Source: Ideonella benzenivorans
GTDB taxonomy: Bacteria > Pseudomonadota > Gammaproteobacteria > Burkholderiales > Burkholderiaceae_C
Length of the DNA: 64,000 nucleotides
Direction: 5' to 3'
NCBI RefSeq assembly: GCF_020387415.1
Contig: NZ_JAGWCB010000001.1
Span: 1-64,000 of the forward strand
A program made the translations under genes and the position numbers. The stretch's first letter is position 1; each line of letters begins with the position of its first letter. The notes beneath the pieces are model-generated. The model saw only the letters and a program-made list of their open reading frames with translations. It was not told the DNA's origin and did not search any database. This document shows positions 26,457 through 38,513 of this stretch, piece after piece.

Positions 26457-27657
26457 ATTCCTTGGACGGCGCTGGTTGAAATTCCAGGGCCTTGCATGGC
26501 TCACAGCCGCAGCATTGCTGGTGTCCTGTGGTGGCGGTGGCGTTGAAAGCGGTGGGACGGGCATGAGCGCCGGCTACAGCAGCGGCGCCATCACCGGTTT
26601 CGGCTCGGTCGTGGTCAACGGGGTGCACTTCGACGAGAGCACGGCCCGCATCCACGATGCGGATGGCAACACCCTCAGCCGCGACGTGCTGCGTCTGGGC
26701 ATGACGGTGGAGATCCAGAGCGGCGCCATCGACAGCACCGCGCTGACCGCCACCGCGCAGGACGTCAATGTCATCAGCGACCTGCTCGGACCGGTCTCTG
26801 CGGTGGATCTCACGGCCAGCACCATGACCGTGCTGGGGCAGACGGTGCGCATCACCGCGTCCACGCTGTTCGACAGCAGCCTGGCGGGCGGCCTGTCCGC
26901 CATCGCGCTGGGACAGAAGGTGGAGGTGTACGCCATCTTCGATCCGGTCAACACGGTCTATGCGGCACGGCTGGTGTTGCCCCGCAGCAACCCCGACCAC
27001 TACACCCTGCGCGGCGTGGTGTCGGGCTGGGACAGCGCCCAGCGCCAGTTCCAGATGGGACCGGCCACGCTGACCTACGCGGCCGATGCCGTGCCGGCCG
27101 GCCTGGCCAATGGCGCCACGCTGCGCCTGCGCCTGTCGACCCAGGCCGATGGCAGCGGCCGCTGGGTGGTGACCACCGCCCAGTCCGCCACCTACCTGCC
27201 CGCCGACGGCACCGAGGCCGAGATCGAGGCGGTGGTGTCCAGCTACACCAGCCTGTCGAGCTTCGTCGTCGCCGGCGTGACGGTGGATGCCTCGGCCGCA
27301 CAACTCAATGCCAACGGCCTGACCCTGGCCGCCGGCGTGCGGGTGGAGGTGGAAGGCCGGATGCAGGGCACGGTGCTCAAGGCCACCAAGCTGGAGCTCA
27401 AGGGCAGCGAGGACAGCGCGGGCGGCGATGACAGCGGCGGTGGCCAGGAGTTCGAGCTGAGCGGCCAGATCGGCAGCCTGGACACCACGGCCCAGACCTT
27501 CGTGATCCGGACCCAGACGGTGTCCTACGCCCAGGCAGCCTTTGAGCCACCTGGTACCGCCGCCAACCTGGCCAATGGCCTGAAGGTCGAGGTCAAGGGC
27601 GTGCGCTCGTCGGACGGCACGCTGGTGACCGCCAGCGAGGTGAAGCTCGACGACTGA
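26449..27657 (+). CDS. DUF5666-domain lipoprotein (second paralogue)
   Basis: Protein of 402 residues from ATG 26449, with AGGAGGGG upstream. The lipobox is LLVSC (Cys at about residue 27), followed by a Gly-rich linker. The same module architecture as the first paralogue is seen: SGAITGFGSVVVNGVHFDE, LGPVSAVDLTASTMTVLGQ, a SEDSAGGDDSGGGQ acidic insert near the C-terminus, and a final KVEVKGVRSSDGTLV. Both end in a Lys/Met-x-Asp-Asp tail. It is coupled to the DUF6502 gene, which suggests co-regulation. Function unknown. Confidence 0.85.
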   Translation: MREFLGRRWLKFQGLAWLTAAALLVSCGGGGVESGGTGMSAGYSSGAITGFGSVVVNGVHFDESTARIHDADGNTLSRDVLRLGMTVEIQSGAIDSTALTATAQDVNVISDLLGPVSAVDLTASTMTVLGQTVRITASTLFDSSLAGGLSAIALGQKVEVYAIFDPVNTVYAARLVLPRSNPDHYTLRGVVSGWDSAQRQFQMGPATLTYAADAVPAGLANGATLRLRLSTQADGSGRWVVTTAQSATYLPADGTEAEIEAVVSSYTSLSSFVVAGVTVDASAAQLNANGLTLAAGVRVEVEGRMQGTVLKATKLELKGSEDSAGGDDSGGGQEFELSGQIGSLDTTAQTFVIRTQTVSYAQAAFEPPGTAANLANGLKVEVKGVRSSDGTLVTASEVKLDD

Positions 27658-27681
27658 GGAGGCTCGTCCTCTACATGACAA

Positions 27682-27707
27682 GGGGCGCCAGTGGCGCCCC
27701 TTTCTCT
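27682..27707 (+). terminator. Rho-independent terminator after the second DUF5666 gene
   Basis: GGGGCGCC (27682-27689), loop AGT, then GGCGCCCC (27693-27700), followed by TTTCTCTTT. Confidence 0.85.
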
Positions 27708-27738
27708 TTGGATCGGCGACGGAGGAACCGCCGCCGCC

Positions 27739-29169
<1,431 letters not shown>

Positions 29170-29257
29170 GGCAGGGGGCAGCGTGTTCGGGCAGGGAATC
29201 GGCGATTTTAGGCCGCCGCCTTGCCCCGGGGCGGCCGGGCCGGCCAGAATCGCCCGC

Positions 29258-30316
29258 GTGAGCCCAACCAGTAGTGACACCCAGACCACCTTGTTCGACG
29301 AGCTGCGGCCGGACGGGCCGCGCCCCGGCACACCCGCGGCCTTGCCGGGATGCAGCAGCGGCATGGTGCTGCGCTCCCTGTGGTTGGTGCATGCGGTGCT
29401 GGGGGCCGGCTTGCTGTTCGTGACCCGCAGTCTGGGCCATTGGGTGGCCTTGCTGAGCCAGGCGGCGGCCGTGGCCGTGCCGGCCACGCTGGGCTGGCTG
29501 CTGGTGGTGTGTGCGGCGCGCCCCTTGATTGCGCGGTTGCCCGCCTGGGTGCAGGCCGGGGGCATCGCCAGCGTGGGCGGGTTGGCGGCCTTGTGCGCCT
29601 GGGTACCGATGAACCGCCTGGGCGTCTCGGGCGATGTGCAGACGACCTGGCTGGCGCCGTGGATGGCCGGCAGCCTGCTGGCTTGGCTGCTGCTGCTCTC
29701 CGAGCGCTGGCGCCACCGGGCCCGTCTGCCCGCCGCGACGGCCGCCCGGCTGGCCGACCTGCAGACCCGCATCCGGCCGCACTTTCTGTTCAACACGCTC
29801 AACACCGCCATCGCCCTGGTGCAGGTGGACCCGCGCCGGGCCGAAGAGGTGCTGGAGGATCTGGCCGAGCTGTTTCGCGCTGCCCTGGGGGCGATGGACG
29901 AGTCCACCACCCTGCGGGAGGAGGTGGCACTCAGCAGGCGCTATCTGGACATCGAGCAGCTGCGCTTTGGCAACCGGCTGCGCCTGGAATGGGACCTGGA
30001 CCCTCAGGCGGATGACGTGCGGCTGCCGCCGCTGGTGTTGCAGCCGCTGATCGAGAATGCAGTGCGCTACGGCGTTGAGCCGAGCGACCGGGGCGGCAAG
30101 ATCGAGATCCGGACGCGGCGCCGGCGCGACCGGGTGCTGGTGTCGGTGACGAACACGGTGCCACTGGAGGGCGGTGCCTCCCGCCGCGGCCATGGCATCG
30201 GCCTGGCCAGCGTGCGCGAACGGCTGCGCCTGATGCACGACCTGGATGCCGATTTCCACAGCGGCATCATCGAAGACGGGCGCTGGCGGGCTTCGCTCAG
30301 CGTGCCCGCAGGCTGA
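29258..30316 (+). CDS. algZ: LytS/AlgZ-type sensor histidine kinase
   Basis: Protein of 352 residues starting at GTG 29258. Four membrane segments lie between about residues 38 and 150. The cytoplasmic part is the LytS-type kinase domain: [19 protein letters not shown] with phospho-acceptor His175, then [18 protein letters not shown] (N box) and [13 protein letters not shown] (G box). This is the AlgZ/FimS class, which lacks a standard DHp domain. The response-regulator gene follows 20 bases later. In pseudomonads AlgZR controls alginate, twitching and virulence genes; its targets here are unknown. Confidence 0.88.
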   Translation: MSPTSSDTQTTLFDELRPDGPRPGTPAALPGCSSGMVLRSLWLVHAVLGAGLLFVTRSLGHWVALLSQAAAVAVPATLGWLLVVCAARPLIARLPAWVQAGGIASVGGLAALCAWVPMNRLGVSGDVQTTWLAPWMAGSLLAWLLLLSERWRHRARLPAATAARLADLQTRIRPHFLFNTLNTAIALVQVDPRRAEEVLEDLAELFRAALGAMDESTTLREEVALSRRYLDIEQLRFGNRLRLEWDLDPQADDVRLPPLVLQPLIENAVRYGVEPSDRGGKIEIRTRRRRDRVLVSVTNTVPLEGGASRRGHGIGLASVRERLRLMHDLDADFHSGIIEDGRWRASLSVPAG

Positions 30317-30336
30317 ACCATGGGAAGGGGAGAGGC

Positions 30337-31113
30337 ATGGCCGAGGAGGGATTGAGGCTGCTGCTGGTGGACGACGAGCCGCTGGCCCGCCTGCGTTTGC
30401 GGGGCCTGCTGGCCGGCGGGGCCGCCCCGGTGGCCCAGATCCACGAGGCCGGCAGCGCGGCCGAGGCGCTGCACGTGCTGTCGCGCGAAGGGGTGGATGC
30501 GGTGCTGCTGGACATCCATCTGCCCGGCACCGATGGGCTGGCGCTGGCGCAGCGGTTGCGCCAGATGCGGCCGTCGCCCGCTTTGGTGTTCGTCACCGCG
30601 CACGCCGAACATGCCTTGCAGGCTTTTGAGCTGGAGGCCGTCGACTACCTGACCAAGCCGGTGCGGCGTGCCCGCCTGGAAGAGGCCCTGGGGCGGGTGC
30701 TGCAGCGCTTGGGGCGCCCGCTGGCGCGTCCGGCCGAGGCCGCGGAGGCTGAGCTGCCGGTGCTGGTGGTCAGCGACCGGGGGCGGGTGCTGCGGGTGCC
30801 GGTGCCGGAGGTGGTCTACCTGAAGGCGGAGCAGAAGTACGTCACGCTGCGCACCCGCGAGCACTGCTACGTGCTGGACGACGCCCTGTCCGATCTGGAA
30901 GAGCGCCTGGGGCGTGCCGTGGTGCGGGTGCACCGCAATGCGCTGGTGGCGCGAGTGGCCGTGCGGGCGCTGGAGCGGCGCGTGGGGACCGGGGAAGGGG
31001 AGGAAGCGGGCGAAGGCTGGGCCGTGCGGCTGGCTCCCCACGACGACTGGCTGGCCGTGTCGCGCCGCCAGTTGCCCCTGGTGCGGGAGGCATTGGCGGC
31101 CGAGGGACTCTGA
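30337..31113 (+). CDS. algR: LytTR-type response regulator, AlgR-like
   Basis: Protein of 258 residues. The receiver domain starts LRLLLVDDEPLARLRLRGLL, with phospho-acceptor Asp59 in LLDIHLPGTDG and the conserved Lys in YLTKPVR. The C-terminal LytTR DNA-binding domain has YLKAEQKYVTLRTREHCYV and VHRNALV. This matches AlgR, whose partner kinase is encoded just upstream. A GGGGAG ribosome site precedes the ATG at 30337. It is convergent with the ACP-sulfotransferase gene. Confidence 0.9.
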   Translation: MAEEGLRLLLVDDEPLARLRLRGLLAGGAAPVAQIHEAGSAAEALHVLSREGVDAVLLDIHLPGTDGLALAQRLRQMRPSPALVFVTAHAEHALQAFELEAVDYLTKPVRRARLEEALGRVLQRLGRPLARPAEAAEAELPVLVVSDRGRVLRVPVPEVVYLKAEQKYVTLRTREHCYVLDDALSDLEERLGRAVVRVHRNALVARVAVRALERRVGTGEGEEAGEGWAVRLAPHDDWLAVSRRQLPLVREALAAEGL

Positions 31114-31139
31114 GCGCCCCTCGAGCCCCCGCCAGCACG

Positions 31140-32453
31140 TCAGTAGCCGAGGGCCCGGGCCATCTCCAGGGTGGGCTGGCCCAGGATGCCATCGGTGTAG
31201 AACTGCTTCCAGCGCACGGCGGCATCGGGGTTGATGGCGTTGTGCAGGTGGAACTTCAAGTCGCCGCTCATCTTGGAGGCGTTGTCCACACCGTCGGTCA
31301 TGCGCTGATCCATCTCCTCGTAGGGGTTGATCATCGCGTCCTCGTACGGGATCTTGGCGAAGTCGCAGATCTGGCGGATTGAGGTTTCCGGGCTGCAGAC
31401 GACATCCTCGTAGCGCAGCGTCAGCCAGCGCTCCTTGGGCACCTGCTTGGCGAATTCCAGGGTGTTCTGCTGGGCGGTCAGCCAGGTCAGCTCGGCCAGT
31501 TCACGGGCGCCGAAGCTGCTTTCCTGCACCATGGGCATCAGGCGTTGCAGTTTGGATTCTTCGTACGAACGGATCATGCCGCAGGGGTGCCGCAGCAGGT
31601 GGATGAACAGCGAGTTCTCGAAGTCGACCTCAATCCGCTTGAGAATGTCCACGTCGATCACATAGGACGGCGTCTTGTCCACCAGCAGCTTCTCGCCCTT
31701 GAGCGGCTCCTGCAGCAGGCGGTAGAACGCCTTGGTGCTCATGTTCTCCTGCTCGCAGCGGGACACGAAGGCGCGGGCCTGCTCGGCCTCCCAGCCGTGC
31801 AGCTGCATCAGGGCGCGCACGGTGCCGTCCAGCAGGTGTTCGGTGTGCTCGCCAGACAGCGCCTTGAGGCGGTCACCCATCGTGGCATAGGGCAGCAGGT
31901 GCAGTTCCGGCGGGGCGAACAGCTTGGAGCTGCCAGCCAGGATCACGCGCAGCAGGGTGGAACCCGAGCGCGGGGGGGACAGCACAAACAGCGCGGGCGG
32001 GTTTTTCGGGCCGCCGTCACCGGTCAGCGTGCGGCGGGCGATGCTGGCACGGAAACGAGCCAGCTTCTCCGCCGTGACACGTTCACTGTCGGGCACACTG
32101 CTGACGACCGCCGCCGGCGCAGCCGACTTGGTGGGGACGGGCGCCGCAGTCGGTGCCGGCGCCGGGGCGGCACCACTGAGGCGGCCGGCCACGAACGCGG
32201 CGATCTGGCGCACGCTGAGGTCATCCACATAGGCGCCGTTCTGCATCAGCAGATCCTGGAAGCCCAGCTTCTGCTTGTAGGCCCCCTCAATGGCGACCAC
32301 CAGCTGGATGAAGTCGATGGAGGCGAAGCCGATGTCCGCGATCATCGTCGTGGTGGGGCCGACGCCACCATCCAGGTCGACATCCCAGTCCTCGGTCAGT
32401 TCCGTAACGATCTCGATGATCTTCGGCTCAACGCTTTCGACCGTGTGCTCCAT
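31140..32453 (-). CDS. Acyl carrier protein-sulfotransferase didomain protein
   Basis: Protein of 437 residues from the ATG complementary to 32451-32453, chosen because GGAGGG lies about 10 bases upstream; in-frame ATG 32462 and TTG 32471 are alternatives. Residues 5-85 form an ACP-like domain ([18 protein letters not shown]) with phosphopantetheine Ser45. An Ala/Pro linker (about 93-115) leads to a PAPS-dependent sulfotransferase domain: PPRSGSTLL is the 5'-phosphosulfate loop and [14 protein letters not shown] the 3'-phosphate site. ACP-linked sulfotransferases act on carrier-bound beta-hydroxyacyl chains in curacin- and Ols-type polyketide synthases. It stands alone between algR and ppc, 8 kb from the synthase cluster it may serve. 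Confidence 0.85.
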   Translation of the reverse strand: MEHTVESVEPKIIEIVTELTEDWDVDLDGGVGPTTTMIADIGFASIDFIQLVVAIEGAYKQKLGFQDLLMQNGAYVDDLSVRQIAAFVAGRLSGAAPAPAPTAAPVPTKSAAPAAVVSSVPDSERVTAEKLARFRASIARRTLTGDGGPKNPPALFVLSPPRSGSTLLRVILAGSSKLFAPPELHLLPYATMGDRLKALSGEHTEHLLDGTVRALMQLHGWEAEQARAFVSRCEQENMSTKAFYRLLQEPLKGEKLLVDKTPSYVIDVDILKRIEVDFENSLFIHLLRHPCGMIRSYEESKLQRLMPMVQESSFGARELAELTWLTAQQNTLEFAKQVPKERWLTLRYEDVVCSPETSIRQICDFAKIPYEDAMINPYEEMDQRMTDGVDNASKMSGDLKFHLHNAINPDAAVRWKQFYTDGILGQPTLEMARALGY

Positions 32454-32631
32454 GCTGTCCATTCCCTCCAACCGCGTTTCGCGTCAGAAATTCCTTTTTG
32501 CGTTTGCATCATAAGAACACCGGCCCACAAAGGCCCTCCCTAGGTCGCACGATGGTTTCCCTACCTGAGACAGAGGATCGGTCGCGGGAGGTCCGGTGCC
32601 GGGGGGGAACAGGCGCCCCTGGCGGCTCTGG

Positions 32632-35439
32632 TCAGCCGCTGTTGCGCAGACCGGCGGCGATGCCGTTGATGGACAGATGGATACCGCGTTGCAGCCGCTC
32701 GTTGACGGGGTCGCCCTCGCGCCGGTTGCGGTAGCGGCGCATCAGTTCGACCTGCAGGTGGTTGAGTGGGTCCAGGTAGGGGAAGCGGTGCTCGATGGAG
32801 CGCGCCAGACTGGGGGCGCTCTGCAGCCGCCGGCTCTCACCGGTGATCCAGGCCAGGGCCTCTTCGGTGCGTTCCCATTCCGCCCGGATGGCGGCAAACA
32901 GGCGTTTGCCCAGCTTCTTGTCGGGCACCAGCTCGATGTAGCGGGTGGCCAGGGTGAGGTCGCTCTTGGCCAGCACCATGTCCATGTTCGACAGCAGGGT
33001 GCGGAAGAAGGGCCACTGCTGGTGCATGCGCCGCAGCAGGGCCAGACGCTTGTCCCGCTGGGCCGGGTCCTGGTCCAGGAAGTGGTGCACGGCCGAGCCG
33101 AAGCCACACCAGCCTGGCAGGGCCACCCGGCACTGCCCCCAGGAGAAGCCCCAGGGGATGGCGCGCAGGTCTTCGATGGCGCGGGTGGCCTTGCGCGAGG
33201 CGGGGCGGGAGCCGATGTTGAGCTCGGCGATCTCGCGGATCGGTGTGGATTCAAAGAAATAGTCGGTGAAGCCGGGCGTCTCGTAGACCAGCTTGCGGTA
33301 GGCGGCCATGCTGGCCTGGCTGAGGGCTTCTGCCGCGTCCAGGAAGGACTTGGGTGGGGCCTTCGCCGGGGCCAGCAGCGTGGCTTCCAGCGTGGCGGCC
33401 ACCAGCGTTTCCAGGTTGCGGCGGCCAATGCCCGGGTTGGCGTATTTGGAGGCGATCACCTCGCCCTGTTCGGTCAGCCGGATCTGCCCGCGCACGGTGC
33501 CCGGCGGCTGGGCCAGGATGGCTTGGTAGCTGGGGCCGCCGCCGCGGCCGACGGTGCCGCCGCGGCCGTGGAACAGCCGCAGGCGGATGCCGTGCGCAGC
33601 CTGCAGTTCGTCGAACAGCGTGACCAGTTCCACCTCGGTGCGGTAGAGCTCCCAGTTGCTGGTGAAGGGGCCGCCGTCCTTGTTGCTGTCAGAGTAGCCC
33701 AGCATCACGTCCTGTTCGCCACCGCTGCGCTGAACCATGGCGGCCACGCCGGGCAGGGCGTAGAACTCGCGCATGATGCGGCCGGCGTGGCGCAGGTCGG
33801 CAATGGTCTCGAACAGCGGCGAGACGATCAGGTCGGCGGTGGCCGCCTCGCCCAGCAGGCCGTGCAGCAGACCGGCTTCCTTCTGCAGCACCAGCACCTC
33901 CAGCAGGTCCGAGACATCCTCGGTGTGCGAGATGATGTAGTGGCGGATGGCGGCCGGGCCATAGCGGCGGCGGCCCTCGGCCGCGGCGTCGAAGATGGCC
34001 AGCTCGGAGAGGGTGGGCTCCGAATAGTCCGCCTCGCGCAGGCGCAGTCCACGGGCATCGTTCAACACCGTCAGCAGCAGGGCCCGGCGTTCCGCTTCAT
34101 TCAGTGCGCTGTACTCGAATTCGATGCGCGCGGTGCGCAGCAGCTCGGCCACCACGGCCTCGTGCTGGTCGGAGCTCTGGCGCAGGTCCACCGTGGCCAG
34201 GTGGAAGCCGAAGACCTGCACGGCCCGCATCAGCGGCGCCAGCCGCGGTTCGGCCAGGGCCTGGGCATGGTGGTGGCGCAGCGAATCGGCGATCACCTGC
34301 AGGTCGGCCAGGAAGTCCTCGGCCTGGGCGTAGGGCTGCTGGGGCGCCACGGCGTGGCGCAGGGCCTCGGTGCCGGTGAGCGCCTGCAGCGTGGCGGCCA
34401 GCCGGGCGTACATGCCGGTCAGGGCGCGTCGGTAGGGCTCGTCCTCGCGGTGCGGGTTGTGGTCCGGTGAGCGGTCGGCCAGTGCCTGCATGGCCGGTGT
34501 CACCGGTGCCAGCATCTGGGACATGGACAGCTCGCTGCCCAAGGCGTGCACCTCGGTCAGGTAGTGGCGCAGCGCGGTCTCGCTTTGGCGCGACAGGGCC
34601 AGGCGCAGCGTGGGGGCGGTGACATTGGGATTGCCGTCGCGGTCGCCGCCGATCCAGTTGCCCATGCGAAAGAAGGTGCCCACGTCATGGCCGGACAGGG
34701 CTTGTTCGACCTCCTGGTAGAGCCGGGGCACCTCGCGTAGGAAGGTGGCCTGGTAGTAGCTGAGCGCGTTCTCGATCTCGTCGCCCACGGTCAGCTTGGT
34801 GTAGCGCAGCATCCGGGTCTGCCACAGCTGGGTGATGCGGGCGCGGATCAGGCGTTCGTTGGCGGTGCGGTCGGCCAGGCTCTTCAGGTGATCGCGCTCG
34901 CCGATCAGCTCGGCAATGGCGCGCTCGGCATCCAGGATGCTCTTGCGCTGCACCTCGGTCGGGTGGGCCGTCAGCACTGGCGAGATGTAGGCTTGGGCCA
35001 GCACGGCTGCGATGTCGGCCGCCCGGTGGTTGGCCTGGGCCAGCTTCTCGAAACAGTGCGCCAGTGACCCGGCCTGGTGCTCGCCCAGGGCCTCGTGGAG
35101 CTCGCGCCGGCGCAGGTGGTGCCGATCTTCCGCCAGGTTGGCCAGGTGGGAGAAGTAGCTGAAGGCGCGGATCACGCTGACCGTCTGGTCGGCGGTCAGG
35201 TTCTTCAGCAGCCGGTCCAGGGCCTGGCCGGCCTTGGCGTCCTTCTTCAACCGGTAGGCGACCGAGAGCTGACGCACCCGCTCCACCAGTTCGTAGGCGC
35301 CGCTGCCGTCCTGTTCACGGATCACGTCGCCCAGGAGGCGGCCCAGCAGCCGGATGTCCTCGACCAGCGGCCGGTCCTTGTCCGGATCCTCGGCCGGGCG
35401 GGCGGTGCGGGTGCGGCGGGCGGGCTGAGCAGCGGGCAT
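32632..35439 (-). CDS. ppc: Phosphoenolpyruvate carboxylase
   Basis: Protein of 935 residues. Catalytic motifs [23 protein letters not shown] and [14 protein letters not shown] are all present; the C-terminus is AGLRNSG, close to the usual QNTG end. It carboxylates phosphoenolpyruvate to oxaloacetate to refill the citric-acid cycle. It is divergent from hemC; between them, GCGTCCG/CGGACGC (35456-35473) forms a perfect 7-bp hairpin. Confidence 0.98.
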   Translation of the reverse strand: MPAAQPARRTRTARPAEDPDKDRPLVEDIRLLGRLLGDVIREQDGSGAYELVERVRQLSVAYRLKKDAKAGQALDRLLKNLTADQTVSVIRAFSYFSHLANLAEDRHHLRRRELHEALGEHQAGSLAHCFEKLAQANHRAADIAAVLAQAYISPVLTAHPTEVQRKSILDAERAIAELIGERDHLKSLADRTANERLIRARITQLWQTRMLRYTKLTVGDEIENALSYYQATFLREVPRLYQEVEQALSGHDVGTFFRMGNWIGGDRDGNPNVTAPTLRLALSRQSETALRHYLTEVHALGSELSMSQMLAPVTPAMQALADRSPDHNPHREDEPYRRALTGMYARLAATLQALTGTEALRHAVAPQQPYAQAEDFLADLQVIADSLRHHHAQALAEPRLAPLMRAVQVFGFHLATVDLRQSSDQHEAVVAELLRTARIEFEYSALNEAERRALLLTVLNDARGLRLREADYSEPTLSELAIFDAAAEGRRRYGPAAIRHYIISHTEDVSDLLEVLVLQKEAGLLHGLLGEAATADLIVSPLFETIADLRHAGRIMREFYALPGVAAMVQRSGGEQDVMLGYSDSNKDGGPFTSNWELYRTEVELVTLFDELQAAHGIRLRLFHGRGGTVGRGGGPSYQAILAQPPGTVRGQIRLTEQGEVIASKYANPGIGRRNLETLVAATLEATLLAPAKAPPKSFLDAAEALSQASMAAYRKLVYETPGFTDYFFESTPIREIAELNIGSRPASRKATRAIEDLRAIPWGFSWGQCRVALPGWCGFGSAVHHFLDQDPAQRDKRLALLRRMHQQWPFFRTLLSNMDMVLAKSDLTLATRYIELVPDKKLGKRLFAAIRAEWERTEEALAWITGESRRLQSAPSLARSIEHRFPYLDPLNHLQVELMRRYRNRREGDPVNERLQRGIHLSINGIAAGLRNSG

Positions 35440-35508
35440 GAAAAGTCCTTCCAGGGCGTCCGTGGGCGGACGCGATGCTAGCAGTGCGGGGCGGCCATAA
35501 TCCCGGCC

Positions 35509-36465
35509 ATGCAGTCCACCGCCTCCATCGTCACCCCCGTCGTCATCGCCACCCGGGAGAGCCGCCTGGCGCTGTGGCAGGCCGAGCATGTGCGCGACCG
35601 GCTCCAGCAAGAGCTGGGCCTGCCCACCGAACTGCTGGGCATGACCACGCGGGGCGACCAGATCCTGGACCGCGCCTTGTCCAAGGTGGGCGGCAAGGGG
35701 CTGTTCGTCAAGGAACTGGAAGTGGCGATCGAGGCCGGCCGGGCCCATCTGGCGGTGCATTCGCTCAAGGACGTGCCGATGGATCTGCCGGAAGGCTTCG
35801 TCCTGGCGTCCATCTGGGAACGCGAGGATCCGCGCGATGCCTTCGTGTCCAACCAGTACGCCGGCCTGACCGAGCTGCCGCAAGGTGCCTGCGTGGGCAC
35901 CTCCAGCCTGCGCCGGGTGGTGCAGCTCAAGGCCCTGCGTCCCGACCTGCGCATTGAGCCGCTGCGTGGCAATCTGGACACGCGCCTGCGCAAGCTGGAT
36001 GAGGGGGTCTACGACGCCATCGTGCTGGCGGCAGCTGGCCTCAAGCGATTGGGCCTGGCGGCGCGCATCCGTGCCACCTTCGACCCCCAGGCGATGATCC
36101 CCGCGGCGGGGCAGGGGGCCTTGGGTCTGGAGGTGCGGGCCGATGCCGTGGCCCTGCGGGAGGCCCTGGCCTCGCTGGGCCACCCGGCCACCTGGCTGGC
36201 CACCCATGCCGAACGGGCCGTGTCCCGTGCGTTGGGGGGCAGTTGCAGCGTGCCCCTGGCGGCCCATGCCGTGTTCGTCGGCGAAGGGCGCATGCGGCTC
36301 GACGTCGCGCTCGGCCATGCCCTGCAGCCGCAGATGCCGCTGCTGCGCGCCCGGCTGGAGGCCGATGTGACAGACACCGACGCTGCCGAGACGCTGGGAC
36401 ACGATGCGGCACGCCGGCTGTTGGACGCCGGCGGCGCCGCTTATCTGGTTGCCCAGGCCGGCTGA
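35509..36465 (+). CDS. hemC: Hydroxymethylbilane synthase (porphobilinogen deaminase)
   Basis: Protein of 318 residues. [38 protein letters not shown] in two adjoining motifs, HSLKDVP and GTSSLRR are the substrate and cofactor-binding signatures. Cys246 in [12 protein letters not shown] would carry the dipyrromethane cofactor. It assembles four porphobilinogen units into hydroxymethylbilane for heme synthesis. hemD starts 5 bases after its stop, so they form an operon. Confidence 0.98.
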   Translation: MQSTASIVTPVVIATRESRLALWQAEHVRDRLQQELGLPTELLGMTTRGDQILDRALSKVGGKGLFVKELEVAIEAGRAHLAVHSLKDVPMDLPEGFVLASIWEREDPRDAFVSNQYAGLTELPQGACVGTSSLRRVVQLKALRPDLRIEPLRGNLDTRLRKLDEGVYDAIVLAAAGLKRLGLAARIRATFDPQAMIPAAGQGALGLEVRADAVALREALASLGHPATWLATHAERAVSRALGGSCSVPLAAHAVFVGEGRMRLDVALGHALQPQMPLLRARLEADVTDTDAAETLGHDAARRLLDAGGAAYLVAQAG

Positions 36466-36470
36466 ATGCG

Positions 36471-37250
36471 ATGACCGCCGCCGGGCTCGCACGTCTGATG
36501 GTCACCCGTCCGGAGCCGCAGGCCGGCGACTGGGTCCGGCGGCTGTCGGCGCACGGGCTACCGGCGCAGGCACTGCCCTTGCTGGCCATCGGTCCGGCAC
36601 CGGATGCCGACGCCGTGCGGGCGATGGCCGCCAGCCTGCGTGTCGGCATGTTGGTGATGTTCGTCAGCCCCAATGCCGTGCAGCAATTCCTGGCGGCGCT
36701 GCCGCCGGACTGGACCTGGCCCGCAGGGGTGCGAGCGGGCTGCACCGGCCCCGGCACGGCGCAGGCTCTGACCGCGGCGGGGGTGCCTGCGGCCGCGGTG
36801 ACGGCGCCGGACCTCGGGGAGTCGCTGGATTCGGAAGGACTCTGGGCCCGGTTGAAGGACGAAGACTGGGCGGGGCGGGGGGTCTGGATCGTCCGCGGGG
36901 ACGGGGGCCGGGACTGGTTCTCCAGCACGCTCCGCGCCGCAGGCGCCCAGGTCCATGTTCTGCAAGCCTATGTCCGTGGGACACCCTCCTGGACGGACGG
37001 GCAGCGGGCCCAGGCCGAAGCGGCCGTGAATGACCCTGCCCACAGCTGCTGGCTGCTCAGCAGTTCCGAAGCGGTGGCGCACCTGGGCCTCCTGTTGCCG
37101 CAGGCCGACTGGGCCCGCGCCCGGGCCCTGGCCACACACCCTCGCATCGTGGCCCGGGCGCGCCAAGCCGGCTTTGGGCAGGTCGACTTGATCGAGCCCG
37201 GCGTCGAAGGGGTCGTGCGTGCGGTGGGCGCGGCGCGGGCGGCGCCCTGA
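36471..37250 (+). CDS. hemD: Uroporphyrinogen-III synthase
   Basis: Protein of 259 residues with the two-lobed HemD fold. [21 protein letters not shown] at the N-terminus, [35 protein letters not shown] and [11 protein letters not shown] in the second lobe are conserved elements of this divergent family. It cyclises hydroxymethylbilane to uroporphyrinogen III. Its position between hemC and hemX/hemY confirms the call. A CTGCGCT/AGCGCAG hairpin (37272-37290) separates it from hemX. Confidence 0.92.
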   Translation: MTAAGLARLMVTRPEPQAGDWVRRLSAHGLPAQALPLLAIGPAPDADAVRAMAASLRVGMLVMFVSPNAVQQFLAALPPDWTWPAGVRAGCTGPGTAQALTAAGVPAAAVTAPDLGESLDSEGLWARLKDEDWAGRGVWIVRGDGGRDWFSSTLRAAGAQVHVLQAYVRGTPSWTDGQRAQAEAAVNDPAHSCWLLSSSEAVAHLGLLLPQADWARARALATHPRIVARARQAGFGQVDLIEPGVEGVVRAVGAARAAP

Positions 37251-37328
37251 ACGAGTGAGCATGCCCTGTGGCTGCGCTGCGTCAGCGCAGAAGCGCGGCA
37301 GGGGGTGGTCGATACAATTGTCCGCAAC

Positions 37329-38498
37329 GTGAGCACACCCGACACCCCCCCCACCGTCGCTGACGCCGCCTCTGCGGCGCCCACCGCCACGCCTCCCGCC
37401 GCCGAGGCCACCGTTGCCCCCGCAGGGATGGGGCGGCGCGTCTTGCCATGGGCCCTGGCGGCCATGGCATTGGTCAGCGCCGGCAGCCTGACGCTGGCGT
37501 GGACCACCCATGACCGATTGCAGGTTCTGGAGTCGGAACTGGTGCGCCGGCAGCAGACCAGCCAGGACGATGCCACCGAGGCGCGCATGCTGTCGCGCCA
37601 GGCGCACGACGAGGCGACCCAGGCGACTGCCAAGCTGGCGCTGCTGGACGCGAAGGTGGCCGAGACGGCGTTGCAGCGTTCCCAGGTGGAGGATCTGATC
37701 GCCTCGCTGTCGCGTTCGCGCGATGAGAACGTGCTGGCCGACATCGAGGCCGGGCTTCGCGTGGCGCAGCAGCAGGCGGCGATCACCGGCAGTGTGGAGC
37801 CCCTGATGTCGGCCCTCAAGCAAGCCGATGATCGGCTCTCGCGCGTCAACCAGCCCCGGCTGGAGCGGGTGCACCGTGCCGTCGCACGGGACATGGACCG
37901 GCTGCGGGCGGTCGGCGTGGCCGATGTGCCGGCGCTGTCCATCCGGCTCGATGAGGTGGTGCGTCAGGTCGATGATCTGCCGCTGGTGAACACCCCCAAC
38001 CGCCGTCCGAGCGGGGTGGTCGCGCCGACCAGGACCGCCCGTGGTGCGGCGCACCCCGCGTCGGCTGCTTCCGCGGCCTCGGGCGTGGAGGTGGCATCCG
38101 ATCTGCCCGAAGCCGCTTGGTGGGCGACCGTCAAGGATGCTTGGCAGCGTGTGGCAACCCTGGCGTGGGAGGAGGTGCGCTCGCTGGTGAGGGTCACCCA
38201 GGTGGACCATCCCGAGGCCGCCTTGCTCACGCCGGAACAAGGTTTCTTCTTGCGCGAGAACCTCAAGCTGCACCTGCTCAACGCCCGGCTGGCCCTCTTG
38301 TCCCGCCAGTTCGACCAGGCGCAGGGCGACATGGCGCAGGCGCAGCAACTGCTGTCGCGCTATTTCGACAAGGATTCGCGCCGGGTGCAGGCCGTGGCAG
38401 ATCAGCTGCAGCAGGTGGCCGGGCAGAGCCGTCAGAGCGGCCTGCCGCGTCCGGATGAGACCCTGGCCGCTCTGGCCGCCGCGGCCGCTGGCCGCTGA
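37329..38498 (+). CDS. hemX: HemX-like membrane protein
   Basis: Protein of 389 residues if translation starts at GTG 37329; GTG 37305 is an alternative. A Thr/Ala/Pro-rich cytoplasmic N-terminus precedes one membrane helix (about residues 38-60), followed by a long coiled coil and a helical periplasmic domain with AAWWATVKDAWQRVATLAW-like and LRENLKLHLLNARLALLSRQ segments typical of HemX. Despite its annotation as a uroporphyrinogen methyltransferase it has no methyltransferase motif. It is usually an accessory to heme synthesis. Confidence 0.88.
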   Translation: MSTPDTPPTVADAASAAPTATPPAAEATVAPAGMGRRVLPWALAAMALVSAGSLTLAWTTHDRLQVLESELVRRQQTSQDDATEARMLSRQAHDEATQATAKLALLDAKVAETALQRSQVEDLIASLSRSRDENVLADIEAGLRVAQQQAAITGSVEPLMSALKQADDRLSRVNQPRLERVHRAVARDMDRLRAVGVADVPALSIRLDEVVRQVDDLPLVNTPNRRPSGVVAPTRTARGAAHPASAASAASGVEVASDLPEAAWWATVKDAWQRVATLAWEEVRSLVRVTQVDHPEAALLTPEQGFFLRENLKLHLLNARLALLSRQFDQAQGDMAQAQQLLSRYFDKDSRRVQAVADQLQQVAGQSRQSGLPRPDETLAALAAAAAGR

Positions 38499-38513
38499 AC
38501 AAAGGCGGGCGTC

